The notes beneath the pieces are model-generated. The model was given only the letters and a program-made list of their open reading frames with translations, searched no databases and was not told where the DNA came from. Source: Streptomyces canus (GTDB taxonomy: Bacteria > Actinomycetota > Actinomycetes > Streptomycetales > Streptomycetaceae). From it: a DNA stretch of 64,000 nucleotides. Location: NCBI RefSeq assembly GCF_030815415.1, contig NZ_JAUSWW010000001.1:8432001-8496000 (forward strand), written 5' to 3'. Position numbers and translations under genes: made by a program. Of this stretch, positions 29,986 to 37,926 are shown in pieces (positions within the stretch are counted from its first letter, which is position 1; every line of letters starts with the position of its first letter).

Positions 29986-30774
29986 ATGGCCACGGTGCAG
30001 GTGGGCGGCCTCGAAATCGCCTACGACCGCGTCGGACAGGGGCCGCCACTGGTCCTCGTGCACGGCGCGGCCGTCTACGCGCGCATATGGCAGCCGCAAC
30101 TATCCGGACTGGCCGATGAGTTCACGGTCGTGGCCTGGGACGAGCCGGGGTCCGGACGGTCCTCGGGCATCCCTCCCGGCTTCGGCCTCGCGGACTACGC
30201 CGACTGTCTCGCCGCGCTGATCGAGGGGCTGCGACTCGGTCCGGTCCACGTCGCCGGCCTCTCCTGGGGCGGGACGGTCGTGCTGGAGCTGTACCGCCGC
30301 CATCCGTCGCTCGTCAAAACGCTGCTCCTGGCCGACACCTACGCCGGCTGGAAGGGCTCCCTGCCCCCGGAAGAGGTGGCGGCCCGCGTCGAAGGGGTGC
30401 AGCGGATGCTCGCCCTGCCCCGGGACCGGTTCGATCCGACACTGCCGGGGCTGTTCGCCGGGGAGCCGCCCGGCGAGCTCGTGCCGCTGCTCGACGCCAT
30501 GGCGCGGGACGCGCGCCCGGAGACTCTCGGGGCGCAGCTCTCGATCATGGCCGGGACCGATCAGAACGACCTGCTGCCCGGGATCACCGTGCCGACGCTG
30601 CTGCTCTGGGGCGAACTGGACGCGCGCTCGCCGTTGAGCGTCGCCCACGCGTTCCGTGCGGCGATCCCGGGCGCCGAACTGGTGGTGCTGCCCGGCGCGG
30701 GACATGTCAGCAACCTGGAGCGCCCGCAGGACTTCAACCGGGCGGTTCGCGCGTTCTGCCGCGCGCACAGCTGA
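29986..30774 (+). CDS. alpha/beta-hydrolase
   Basis: 262 aa. LVLVHGAAVYARIW (oxyanion HG), AGLSWGGTV (nucleophile Ser), LLLWGELDARSP (Asp) and LPGAGHVSNLERP (His) form a full triad, in the lipase/haloperoxidase-like family. Substrate is not identifiable. ATG is preceded by a -10-like region, not a strong Shine-Dalgarno. Independent of the cupin operon (50-base gap), convergent with HxlR. Confidence 0.9.
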   Translation: MATVQVGGLEIAYDRVGQGPPLVLVHGAAVYARIWQPQLSGLADEFTVVAWDEPGSGRSSGIPPGFGLADYADCLAALIEGLRLGPVHVAGLSWGGTVVLELYRRHPSLVKTLLLADTYAGWKGSLPPEEVAARVEGVQRMLALPRDRFDPTLPGLFAGEPPGELVPLLDAMARDARPETLGAQLSIMAGTDQNDLLPGITVPTLLLWGELDARSPLSVAHAFRAAIPGAELVVLPGAGHVSNLERPQDFNRAVRAFCRAHS

Positions 30775-30789
30775 CCGGCCCGCACGCCC

Positions 30790-31260
30790 TTACGCCGCCG
30801 AAGGCCCCGCGACCGTCCAGCCGGGTGTCTGCGGATGGGCCGTGAGGTCCTCGTGGCGGACCTGCCCGCCGCATGCCGCGCAGGTGACGACCGGGGCCAG
30901 TTCGTTGCCGCAGACGTGCTCGACCACCATGGGGCGGTCGCCGTCCCCGCGGAGGTGGCGGTCGCCCCAGGCCATGAGGGTGACCAGGACCGGCTCCAGT
31001 TCGAGTCCCGCCGGGGTGGGCCGGTACTCGAAGCGCTGCGGCCGCTCGCTGTAGGCCCTCTTGGTGAGGATGCCGGCGTCGACGAGCCGGCGCAGACGCG
31101 TGGCGAGGACGTCGCGCGGGGCGCCGATGTTGCGCACCAGCTGGTCGAAGCGACGGTTGCCGAGGCAGACCTCGCGCAGGACGAGCAGGGAGTACTTCTC
31201 GCCGACGAGCGCCAGGGTGTCGGCGATGGAGCAGGGGCGCGGGTCTTTGGTGGCGGCCAT
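30790..31260 (-). CDS. HxlR-family transcriptional regulator
   Basis: 156 aa, longer than the usual about 110 because of a C-terminal zinc-ribbon-like tail with CGNELAPVVTCAACGGQ. Winged helix: CSIADTLALVGEKYSLLVLREVCLGNRRFDQLVRNIGAPRDVLATRL, the HxlR hallmark. Extra four cysteines (one CSIA, CGN, CAAC) could bind metal or sense redox state. Divergent from a thiolase across a direct repeat that is probably its operator. Confidence 0.9.
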   Translation of the reverse strand: MAATKDPRPCSIADTLALVGEKYSLLVLREVCLGNRRFDQLVRNIGAPRDVLATRLRRLVDAGILTKRAYSERPQRFEYRPTPAGLELEPVLVTLMAWGDRHLRGDGDRPMVVEHVCGNELAPVVTCAACGGQVRHEDLTAHPQTPGWTVAGPSAA

Positions 31261-31291
31261 GATGCCGATTCTAGGGGGGTTCCGGGAGAGG

Positions 31292-31335
31292 GTTTGAATT
31301 TCCAACCTACAGAGCTATGGTGAGTTTGGATTTCC
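31292..31335. promoter_or_regulatory. HxlR operator candidate: direct repeat and thiolase promoter
   Basis: GTTTGAATTTCC (31292-31303) and GTTTGGATTTCC (31324-31335) are 32 bp apart, three helical turns. TTGAAT (31294-31299), 16 bp, TATGGT (31316-31321) make the thiolase promoter. One repeat covers its -35, the other lies at about +1 to +9. ATTCTA at 31268-31273 is the -10 of the HxlR gene. Confidence 0.65.
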
Positions 31336-31405
31336 TACTGACCGGTAGCGCCCGGTTCTCAGTGCCGGTTCTCAGCGCCCGGCTCTCTCGTACTGGAGGC
31401 CGTCC

Positions 31406-32575
31406 ATGCGTGACGCAGTCATCGTCGAAGCCGTACGCACCCCGATAGGCAAGGGCAAGCCGAACGGTGCCCTCGCGCACGTCCACCCCGTCGAACTCCT
31501 CGCCCACACCCTGCGCACCCTCGTCGAGCGCTCCGGCGTCGACCCGGCCCTCATCGACGATGTCATCGGCGGCACCGTCGACCAGGTCGGCGAACAGGCC
31601 ATGAACACCACCCGGTACGCCCTCCTGTCGGCGGGCTTCCCGGAGACGGTCCCCGCGACCACCGTGGACCGCCAGTGCGGCTCCTCCCAGCAGGCCGTGC
31701 ACTTCGCGGCCCAGGGCGTCATCTCCGGCGCCTACGACCTCGTCGTCGCCTGTGGCGTCGAGTCGATGAGCCGGGTGCCGATGTGGTCCAACGTGCCGCC
31801 CGGCAAGGACCCCTTCGGCCCCGGCGTCGCCGAGCGCTATCCGGAGGGGCTCGTCCCGCAGGGCATCAGCGCCGAACTCATCGCGGCGAAGTGGTCGATC
31901 GCGCGCGAGCAGATGGACGCGTTCGCGGTGTCGTCCCATCTCAAGGCCGCCGAGGCCTGGGAGAAGGGCCTGTTCGACGCGGAGGTCGCGCCGTTGGAGG
32001 GTGTGGCGCGCGACGAGTGCGTACGGCCCTCCAGCACGGCGGAGATCCTCGCCGGGCTCAAGCCCGCGTACTACGACCCCGCCTTCGCCGAGCGCTTCCC
32101 GCAGATCGAGTGGAACGTCACGGCGGGCAACGCGAGCCCGATCAACGACGGCGCGTCGGCCGTGCTGATCACGTCGAGCGAGACCGCGGCCCGGCTCGGC
32201 CTGCGGCCGCTGGCCCGGCTGCACAGTTTCGCCGTCACCGGGTCCGACCCGATGCTCATGCTCACCGGTGTCATTCCGGCCACCGAGAAGGTGCTGCGGA
32301 GGGCTTCACTCACCCTGGACGACATCGACCTGTTCGAGGTCAACGAGGCGTTCTCCAGCGTGGTGCTGGCGTGGCGGCAGGAGACCGGGGCGGACCTGGA
32401 CAAGGTCAATGTGCACGGGGGTGCCATCGCGATCGGGCATCCGCTGGGGGCGAGCGGTACGCGGCTTACGACGACGCTTGTGCATGCCATGCGGGAACGG
32501 GGCGCTCGCTATGCCTTGCAGACCATGTGTGAGGCGGGTGGGCTCGCCAACGCCATGGTGCTCGAAGGTGTGTGA
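31406..32575 (+). CDS. thiolase (acetyl-CoA acetyltransferase / 3-ketoacyl-CoA thiolase type)
   Basis: 389 aa. Cys91 in VDRQCGSSQQAVHFA is the acyl-carrying nucleophile; His345 in GHPLGASG and Cys375 in MCEAGGLAN complete the site. VDQVGEQAMNTTRYALLSAGFP and the APVAERYPEGL-like insertion resemble steroid or degradative thiolases rather than the biosynthetic type. No other beta-oxidation gene is adjacent, and an HxlR regulator probably controls it. GGAGG ribosome site. Followed by dispersed repeat copy 2. Confidence 0.92.
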   Translation: MRDAVIVEAVRTPIGKGKPNGALAHVHPVELLAHTLRTLVERSGVDPALIDDVIGGTVDQVGEQAMNTTRYALLSAGFPETVPATTVDRQCGSSQQAVHFAAQGVISGAYDLVVACGVESMSRVPMWSNVPPGKDPFGPGVAERYPEGLVPQGISAELIAAKWSIAREQMDAFAVSSHLKAAEAWEKGLFDAEVAPLEGVARDECVRPSSTAEILAGLKPAYYDPAFAERFPQIEWNVTAGNASPINDGASAVLITSSETAARLGLRPLARLHSFAVTGSDPMLMLTGVIPATEKVLRRASLTLDDIDLFEVNEAFSSVVLAWRQETGADLDKVNVHGGAIAIGHPLGASGTRLTTTLVHAMRERGARYALQTMCEAGGLANAMVLEGV

Positions 32576-32598
32576 GCGGCCGCGGGTCGGTGGGGGCT

Positions 32599-32657
32599 GG
32601 TCGCGCCACGCGGCGGAGCCGCAAATCGATACAGCCCCGCGCCCCTGAAGGGGCGCG
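32599..32657 (+). repeat. dispersed post-stop repeat, copy 2
   Basis: GGTCGCGCCACGCGGCGGAG, CCGCAAATCGATACAGCCCC and GCGCCCCTGAAGGGGCGC; the last is a strong hairpin. It begins 23 bases after the thiolase stop and ends 16 bases before the stop of the convergent VTT gene. This is the cleanest copy in the window. Confidence 0.85.
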
Positions 32658-32673
32658 TCAGCGCCCCGCGTTC

Positions 32674-33441
32674 TCAGCGGCCCCGCAGATGATGGCGCTT
32701 ACGCCACGCCACCGCCGCTCCCACCAGCGCCGGGACCGCGATGGCCGCCATCGCGATCAGGAACGCCGGGGACGTCGGCGTCGACGCACGGGCCCCCGCC
32801 ACGACGTAGGCGGCGGTGTTCGGGATCGAGCCGAGCGCCGTCGCCAGCAGGAACGGCAGATAGCCCATGCGCGAGACGGCGGCGCAGTAGTTGGCGGCGG
32901 CGAACGGGACGCCGGGGAACAGCCGGATCGCCAGCATCGAGCGGAAACCGTGACGGCTGAGCTGGCCGTCCGCGCCCTGCAGCAGGCGACCGCGCAGCAG
33001 CGGGCGGAGGGCGCTCTGGCCCAGCACCCGGCCCAGCGTGAAGGCGATGCCGGCGCCGAGCACCGTGCCCGCCAGCGCGGCACCGAGACCCAGCTGCGAG
33101 CCGAAGAGCGCGCCTGCGGCCAGGTTCAGCAGCGGACGCGGCACGAACGCCACCGCGCACAGCCCGTACGCCACCGCGTACACCAGGGCGGCCGCGGCCC
33201 CGCCGAGCTCCGGTGGCCAGCCGTCGGCCAGCAGCCGCTGTGGCTCCAGGAGCAGCACGGTCGACCCGGCCGCCACAAGGAGCGCGACGAGCAGGGACAA
33301 CCGCGACCAGGGCGAGAGCAGCACTCTCGAGCAGCGTGCGGCGAGACCGACCGTGACGGGTGCGGCGAGGGCGAGCTCCGTGGCGGCGGCCGGGGGAGGG
33401 GCCGTGGCTGTGCCCCCAGAGCGGGTGGTGGCATCGAGCAT
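32674..33441 (-). CDS. VTT-domain (TVP38/TMEM64/SNARE-associated) membrane protein
   Basis: 255 aa. Hydrophobic helices surround the VTT core: AFVPRPLLNLAAGALFGSQ, GTVLGAGIAFTLGRVLG and MLAIRLFPGVPFAAANYCAAV (FPGxPF is the TVP38-type motif). Related proteins include DedA-family lipid flippases/scramblases; function inferred only at this level. ATG 33441 is just after the intergenic divergent region with the DNA-alkylation-repair gene. Confidence 0.85.
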   Translation of the reverse strand: MLDATTRSGGTATAPPPAAATELALAAPVTVGLAARCSRVLLSPWSRLSLLVALLVAAGSTVLLLEPQRLLADGWPPELGGAAAALVYAVAYGLCAVAFVPRPLLNLAAGALFGSQLGLGAALAGTVLGAGIAFTLGRVLGQSALRPLLRGRLLQGADGQLSRHGFRSMLAIRLFPGVPFAAANYCAAVSRMGYLPFLLATALGSIPNTAAYVVAGARASTPTSPAFLIAMAAIAVPALVGAAVAWRKRHHLRGR

Positions 33442-33490
33442 CCGGTGACACTAACCGACCAATGTGTGTGATCGCCGTATGGTTCGTCTC

Positions 33491-34213
33491 ATGAGCGTCA
33501 CAGGTGTGGGATCTCCCTCACTGCCGCACAGCACTCTTGCGGACACCGTGCTGGAGCGGCTCACCGCCGTCTACGGCGCCGCGGCCGACCCCGAACGGGC
33601 CGAGCCCATGCGCGCGTACATGAAGGACGTCGCCCCCTTCCTCGGCCTCACCACGCCCGTGCGTCGCTCCCTGTCCCGCACCGTCCTGGAGGGCACGCCC
33701 CGCCCCGACGCCGCCGACTGCACCGCGATCGCCCTGCGCTGCTGGGAGCTGCCCGAGCGCGAGTACCAGTACTTCGCCGTCGACTATCTGCGCCGCCACG
33801 CGCGCGTGCTCCCGTCCGGCTTCCTGCCGGTGGCCCGGCACCTCGTCTCGACAGTCCCCTGGTGGGACACAGTCGACCTGCTCGCCGCGCACGTCGTCGG
33901 CGCGATGGTGACCGCCGACCCGAAGCTCACGGCCGACATGGACGCCTGGATCGTGGACGACGACCTGTGGATCGCCCGCACCGCCCTGCTCCACCAACTG
34001 CGTTACAAAGAACACACCGACGCCGACCGCCTGTTCACCTACTGCCTGCGCCAGTCCGGGCACCCCGACTTCTTCATCCGCAAGGCGATCGGCTGGGCGC
34101 TGCGCGAGTACGCCAAGACCGACCCCGAGGCCGTACGGGCCTTCCTCGCCCGGGAGAAGGGCCGCTTCGCGCCGCTGTCGGTGCGGGAAGCCCTCAAGAG
34201 CATCGGCGCCTGA
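33491..34213 (+). CDS. DNA alkylation repair protein (AlkD-like HEAT repeat fold)
   Basis: 240 aa. YMKDVAPFLGLTTPVRRSLSR, CWELPEREYQYFAVDYLRRH, WWDTVDLLAAHVVG and HPDFFIRKAIGWALREYAKT match AlkD, whose curved HEAT-like repeats grasp DNA and excise N3/N7-alkylated purines. The catalytic Asp (AlkD Asp113) corresponds to the Asp in TVPWWDTVD. The ATG at 33491 fits AlkD's N-terminus. Lies upstream of tuf3, but 250 bases away and separated by an apparent uORF. Confidence 0.9.
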   Translation: MSVTGVGSPSLPHSTLADTVLERLTAVYGAAADPERAEPMRAYMKDVAPFLGLTTPVRRSLSRTVLEGTPRPDAADCTAIALRCWELPEREYQYFAVDYLRRHARVLPSGFLPVARHLVSTVPWWDTVDLLAAHVVGAMVTADPKLTADMDAWIVDDDLWIARTALLHQLRYKEHTDADRLFTYCLRQSGHPDFFIRKAIGWALREYAKTDPEAVRAFLAREKGRFAPLSVREALKSIGA

Positions 34214-34259
34214 CACCCGTAGCTCGAAAAACCATTCGACTCCGGGCGGGGCGTCGGCA

Positions 34260-34373
34260 ATGATCGGCCTCATGTTCCGGCACGCCTTCCTCTTCGCAGC
34301 ATCCGCAGTCGCGGATGCACCGAAGGCTGCCGTTGAAATCTTCCTGGCCGCTGTCGACGGCGCCCGAAGCTGA
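34260..34373 (+). CDS. possible upstream ORF in tuf3 leader, 37 aa
   Basis: MIGLMFRHAFLFAASAVADAPKAA... ending ARS and TGA, between the AlkD gene and tuf3. G/C at third positions is high (roughly three-quarters by my count) but lower than in neighbouring genes, and no convincing Shine-Dalgarno is seen. The stop falls exactly at the foot of a GC-rich stem-loop 52 bases before the tuf3 ATG, a layout typical of attenuator leader ORFs. Could also be chance. Confidence 0.3.
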   Translation: MIGLMFRHAFLFAASAVADAPKAAVEIFLAAVDGARS

Positions 34374-34414
34374 CCCTCTCCGGATTGTCCGGCGGACCCC
34401 GCAGGGGGAGGGTC
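34372..34414 (+). promoter_or_regulatory. stem-loop in tuf3 leader
   Basis: GACCCTCTCC (34372-34381) pairs with GGGGAGGGTC (34405-34414), one wobble. A small inner hairpin (CCGGATTGTCCGG) is possible. Overlaps the uORF stop and lies just before the tuf3 ribosome site AGGAAT; candidate attenuator. Confidence 0.4.
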
Positions 34415-34466
34415 GGCCAGTTCCCCGGGGTCCCCGTCACCAACGAAGAGGCTTCGAGGAATCGCC

Positions 34467-35636
34467 ATGCCCAAGACGGCATACGTGCGCACCAAACCGC
34501 ATCTCAACATCGGCACCATGGGCCACGTCGACCACGGCAAGACCACCCTGACCGCCGCCATCACCAAGGTCCTCGCCGACCGCGGCACCGGCACTTTCGT
34601 CCCGTTCGACCGCATCGACCGGGCCCCGGAGGAAGCCGCGCGCGGCATCACCATCAACATCGCGCACGTCGAGTACGAGACCGACACCCGGCACTACGCG
34701 CACGTGGACATGCCGGGCCACGCCGACTACGTCAAGAACATGGTCACCGGCGCCGCGCAGCTCGACGGGGCGATCCTCGTCGTCTCCGCGCTCGACGGGA
34801 TCACGCCGCAGACCGCCGAACACGTGCTGCTCGCCCGGCAGGTGGGCGTGGACCACGTGGTCGTCGCCCTGAACAAGGCGGACGCGGCGGACGACGAGCT
34901 CGTGGAACTCGTCGAGCTGGAGGTCCGCGACCTGCTCACCACGCACGGGTACGGCGGCGACGCGGTGCCTGTCGTACGGGTCTCCGGGCTCAAGGCGCTC
35001 GAGGGCGACCCGCGGTGGACCGCGTCCATCGACGCGCTGCTCGACGCGGTGGACACGTATGTGCCCATGCCGGAGCGGTACTTGGACGCGCCGTTCCTGT
35101 TGCCGGTGGAGAACGTGCTCACCATCACCGGCCGCGGGACGGTCGTCACCGGTGCGGTGGAGCGGGGCACGGTCCGGGTGGGCGACCGGGTCGAAGTGCT
35201 CGGGGCCGCCGTGGACACGGTGGTCACCGGGGTGGAGACCTTCGGCAAGCCCATGGACGAGGCGCAGGCCGGGGACAACGTGGCGCTGCTGCTGCGGGGC
35301 GTTCCCCGGGACGCCGTACGGCGTGGGCATGTGGTGGCCGCGCCGGGCAGCGTGGAGCCGCGACGGCGGTTCTCGGCGCAGGTGTATGTGCTGTCCTCGC
35401 GTGAGGGAGGCCGTACGACGCCGGTGTCGACGGGGTATCGGCCGCAGTTCTACATCCGTACGGCGGATGTGGTCGGGGACGTCGACCTGGGTGAGGTGGC
35501 GGTCGCCCGGCCCGGGGAGACGGTCAGCATGACCGTCGAGCTGGGGCGGGACGTGCCGCTGGAGCCCGGGCTCGGTTTTGCCATCCGTGAGGGTGGCCGG
35601 ACCGTCGGTGCGGGGACCGTGACAGCCGTCGTGTGA
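34467..35636 (+). CDS. tuf3: divergent elongation factor Tu (EF-Tu3 type)
   Basis: 389 aa against about 397 for the main EF-Tu. The G-domain motifs are present with changes: GHVDHGKT (G1), RGITIN (G2), DMPGHADY (G3, usually DCPGH), NKADAAD (G4, usually NKCD/NKVD) and SGLKAL (G5, usually SALK). Domains 2 and 3 follow (GRGTVVTGAVERGTV; AQVYVLSSREGGRTTP). Streptomyces carry a divergent tuf3 apart from the str-operon tuf1, reported with stress-like expression and different antibiotic sensitivity. The Arg/Glu insertions seen in EF-Tu1 are shortened here. Carries a long leader and is followed by a post-stop repeat. Confidence 0.93.
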   Translation: MPKTAYVRTKPHLNIGTMGHVDHGKTTLTAAITKVLADRGTGTFVPFDRIDRAPEEAARGITINIAHVEYETDTRHYAHVDMPGHADYVKNMVTGAAQLDGAILVVSALDGITPQTAEHVLLARQVGVDHVVVALNKADAADDELVELVELEVRDLLTTHGYGGDAVPVVRVSGLKALEGDPRWTASIDALLDAVDTYVPMPERYLDAPFLLPVENVLTITGRGTVVTGAVERGTVRVGDRVEVLGAAVDTVVTGVETFGKPMDEAQAGDNVALLLRGVPRDAVRRGHVVAAPGSVEPRRRFSAQVYVLSSREGGRTTPVSTGYRPQFYIRTADVVGDVDLGEVAVARPGETVSMTVELGRDVPLEPGLGFAIREGGRTVGAGTVTAVV

Positions 35637-35678
35637 GGGCGGCTGATGCGTGTGGGGGACTGCGGGGCCGTCGTGGCC

Positions 35679-35713
35679 GGTCGCGCAGTTCCCCGCGCCC
35701 CGTTTGGGGCGCG
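35679..35713 (+). repeat. dispersed post-stop repeat, copy 3 (partial)
   Basis: GGTCGCGCAGTTCCCCGCGC then CCCGTTTGGGGCGCG. It retains the GTCGCGC start and the terminal hairpin but lacks the CGGCGGAGCCGC and ATCGATAC middle. It begins 43 bases after the tuf3 stop in the sense direction and likely terminates it. Confidence 0.7.
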
Positions 35714-35757
35714 TCCCCGCTGTCCCTGGACAGAAGGGGCACCGGCACAATGACCGA

Positions 35758-36603
35758 GTGACCGAGCCGATCCCCGTCGCCCGTGCCGTCGATCACGGGT
35801 TCGCCAAGCTCATGCCCGACGTCGACCGTGCGCGGGCCTGGCTGCTCACCGTCGACGGGGCGCCCCAGTCGTACGTCGATCTGGACGAGCCGACGCATCT
35901 GGAGTTCGAGTACACCCGTCGCCTCGGGCATGTGCTGGACACCGTCGCGGAGGCGGGGCGGCCCCTGGACGTGCTGCACCTCGGGGGCGGGGCGCTGACG
36001 CTGCCGCGCTACCTCGCCGCCACCCGTCCCGGGTCCCGGCAGGACGTCGTGGAGGCCGATCAGGAGCTGTTGCGGTTGGTCGTGGAGCATCTGCCCTTGC
36101 CCGACGGGGCCTCGATCGCCCTGCACGGCGCCGACGCGCGGGCGTGGCTGGAGGCGGCCCCGGCCGACTCCGCGGACGTGCTGGTCGCCGATGTCTTCGG
36201 AGGCTCGCGGGTGCCCGCGCACCTCACCTCCCTGGGGTACGTCCGGGAGGCCGACCGGGTGCTGCGCGACGGCGGCGTCTATCTGGCCAACCTCGCCGAC
36301 GCGGCGCCCTTCACCTTCCTGCGGTCCCAACTGGCCACCCTGGGCACGGTGTTCCCGGAGCTCGCGCTGATCGCCGAGCCGGGGGTGCTGCGGGGCCGGC
36401 GGTTCGGGAACGCCGTGGTGGTCGCCGCCCGAGAGCCCTTCGACACGGCCGCGCTCGCCCGGCTCACCGCCTCCGACGCCTTCCCCGCCCGTGTCCGGCA
36501 CGGGGCCGCCCTGCGGGACTTCACCGGCGGTGCGCGGCCCGTGCGGGACGAGGACGCCGTGCCGTCACCCGAGCCCCCCGACGGGGCGTTCGGCATCGGC
36601 TGA
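35758..36603 (+). CDS. spermidine-synthase-like SAM-fold protein
   Basis: 281 aa. DVLHLGGGALTLPRYLAATRPGS (GGGAL, the SAM/decarboxylated-SAM-binding loop), VVEADQELLRLV (acidic strand end) and DVLVADVFGGSRVPAHLTSL (D-region) match the actinomycete spermidine-synthase-like methyltransferase fold. It lacks the N-terminal propylamine-transfer membrane part of full SpeE and may be a non-polyamine enzyme. GTG at 35758. The last 39 bases overlap the convergent MFS gene. Confidence 0.85.
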   Translation: MTEPIPVARAVDHGFAKLMPDVDRARAWLLTVDGAPQSYVDLDEPTHLEFEYTRRLGHVLDTVAEAGRPLDVLHLGGGALTLPRYLAATRPGSRQDVVEADQELLRLVVEHLPLPDGASIALHGADARAWLEAAPADSADVLVADVFGGSRVPAHLTSLGYVREADRVLRDGGVYLANLADAAPFTFLRSQLATLGTVFPELALIAEPGVLRGRRFGNAVVVAAREPFDTAALARLTASDAFPARVRHGAALRDFTGGARPVRDEDAVPSPEPPDGAFGIG

Positions 36604-37863
36604 GTCGACCGCGGCGGACCGCGCCACCGGCTTGCTCCGCCGTCTGAGGTTCCGTACGTCCGGTACGCACAGCACCGCCGCGGTCACCACCACGACCAGC
36701 GCCGCGCAGCCCCACAGCGCGTGGGAGCGGCCGAACGCCGACTCCGCCGGACCGGCCAGCGCGGTCGCCAGCGGCACCATCGCGACGGAGCCGAACCAGT
36801 CGTAGGCCGAGACCCGGGAGAGCTTGTCCTCCGGAATTTCCTGATGGAGGGCGGTCATCCAGCTCACCCCGAAGACCTCCACCGTCACGCCGGTCAGGAA
36901 CATCACCGCGCACAGGACCCCGGCCGACGTGGGCACCGCGAGGGCGGCCGAGGGGAGGGCCAGGGGGAAGACACCGAGAGTGCCCCAGAGCAGCAGGCGG
37001 CGTGGCTTCCAGCGGGTCATCAGCAGGGCGCCGGCGACCGTGCCCGCGCCGAAGAAGCCCAGGGCCAGGCCCCAGGGGCCCGCCCCGCCCAGATGGTCGC
37101 GGGCGACCAGCGGGCCGTAGACCGCGTCGGCGGCGGCCACGACCGCGTTCGCGATCGAGAACTGTACGACGATGCCCCACAGCCACGGCCGGCCGCTGAA
37201 CTCCCGCCAGCCCTCCCGGAGGTCGGCGAGCAGGCCGCCGCCCGGCGTGCGTGGCGCGATATGGCTCACGTCGAGGAAGGCGCGCAGGGCTCCGGCCGCC
37301 GCGAACGCCGCCGCGTCCGCCGCCAGCACCCAGCCCGGGCCGATCGCCGCGACCATCGCGCCGCCCAGCGCGGCCCCGCCGACGGTCGCACCCTGCATCG
37401 CCATCCGGAACACCGCGAAGGCCCGGCTCGCCTGCTCGCCGGAGACCGAGGACATCAGCATGCCCTCGGCCGCCGGGCTGAAGAACGCCTGGCCGGTGCC
37501 GCCCAGCGCGGTGAGCAGCATCATCTGCCACAGCTGCGGATCCCCGGCGAGGACGAGCACCGCGAAGACGCCCTGCGACACACAGTTGAGGGCGTTCGCC
37601 GCGACCATCACGCGGTGCCGGGGGAGCCGGTCCGCGATCGCGCCGCCGATCAGCAGGAACACCACCAGTGGCAGCGTCCGCGCGGCGGCCACCAGTCCCA
37701 CGTCGCCGCCGTCGCCTCCGGTCTCCAGGACGGCGAACGCGGCGGCGATCAGCGCGCCGTGGCTGCCGAGGCCGGTGACGACCGCCGAGGCGGTCAGCAG
37801 GCTGTAGTTGCGGCCGGCCCAGTCGGGTCTGCGGCGGCGTATCGGGGCGTCGGCGGTGGTCAC
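36565..37863 (-). CDS. MFS transporter
   Basis: 432 aa with twelve predicted helices. RNYSLLTASAVVTGLGSHGAL, IGGAIADRLPRHRVMVAANAL (the MFS A-like motif GGxxADRxxRR) and DKLSRVSAYDWFGSVAMVPLATAL suggest an enterobactin-exporter (EntS)-like or macrolide-type drug:H+ antiporter. GTG 37863 starts before the first helix. Convergent overlap with the spermidine-synthase-like gene. Confidence 0.85.
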   Translation of the reverse strand: MTTADAPIRRRRPDWAGRNYSLLTASAVVTGLGSHGALIAAAFAVLETGGDGGDVGLVAAARTLPLVVFLLIGGAIADRLPRHRVMVAANALNCVSQGVFAVLVLAGDPQLWQMMLLTALGGTGQAFFSPAAEGMLMSSVSGEQASRAFAVFRMAMQGATVGGAALGGAMVAAIGPGWVLAADAAAFAAAGALRAFLDVSHIAPRTPGGGLLADLREGWREFSGRPWLWGIVVQFSIANAVVAAADAVYGPLVARDHLGGAGPWGLALGFFGAGTVAGALLMTRWKPRRLLLWGTLGVFPLALPSAALAVPTSAGVLCAVMFLTGVTVEVFGVSWMTALHQEIPEDKLSRVSAYDWFGSVAMVPLATALAGPAESAFGRSHALWGCAALVVVVTAAVLCVPDVRNLRRRSKPVARSAAVDSADAERPVGGLG

Positions 37864-37926
37864 CGGCCGACTATCCCCGGTCCGTACCCGGCTTGCCAAA
37901 CGCATTCCCGGCCGACGGCATGCCGG

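Noticed and set aside
34214..34466. Riboswitch or T-box upstream of tuf3
   Set aside because: No conserved riboswitch core or T-box sequence was recognised; only a simple stem and possible uORF.
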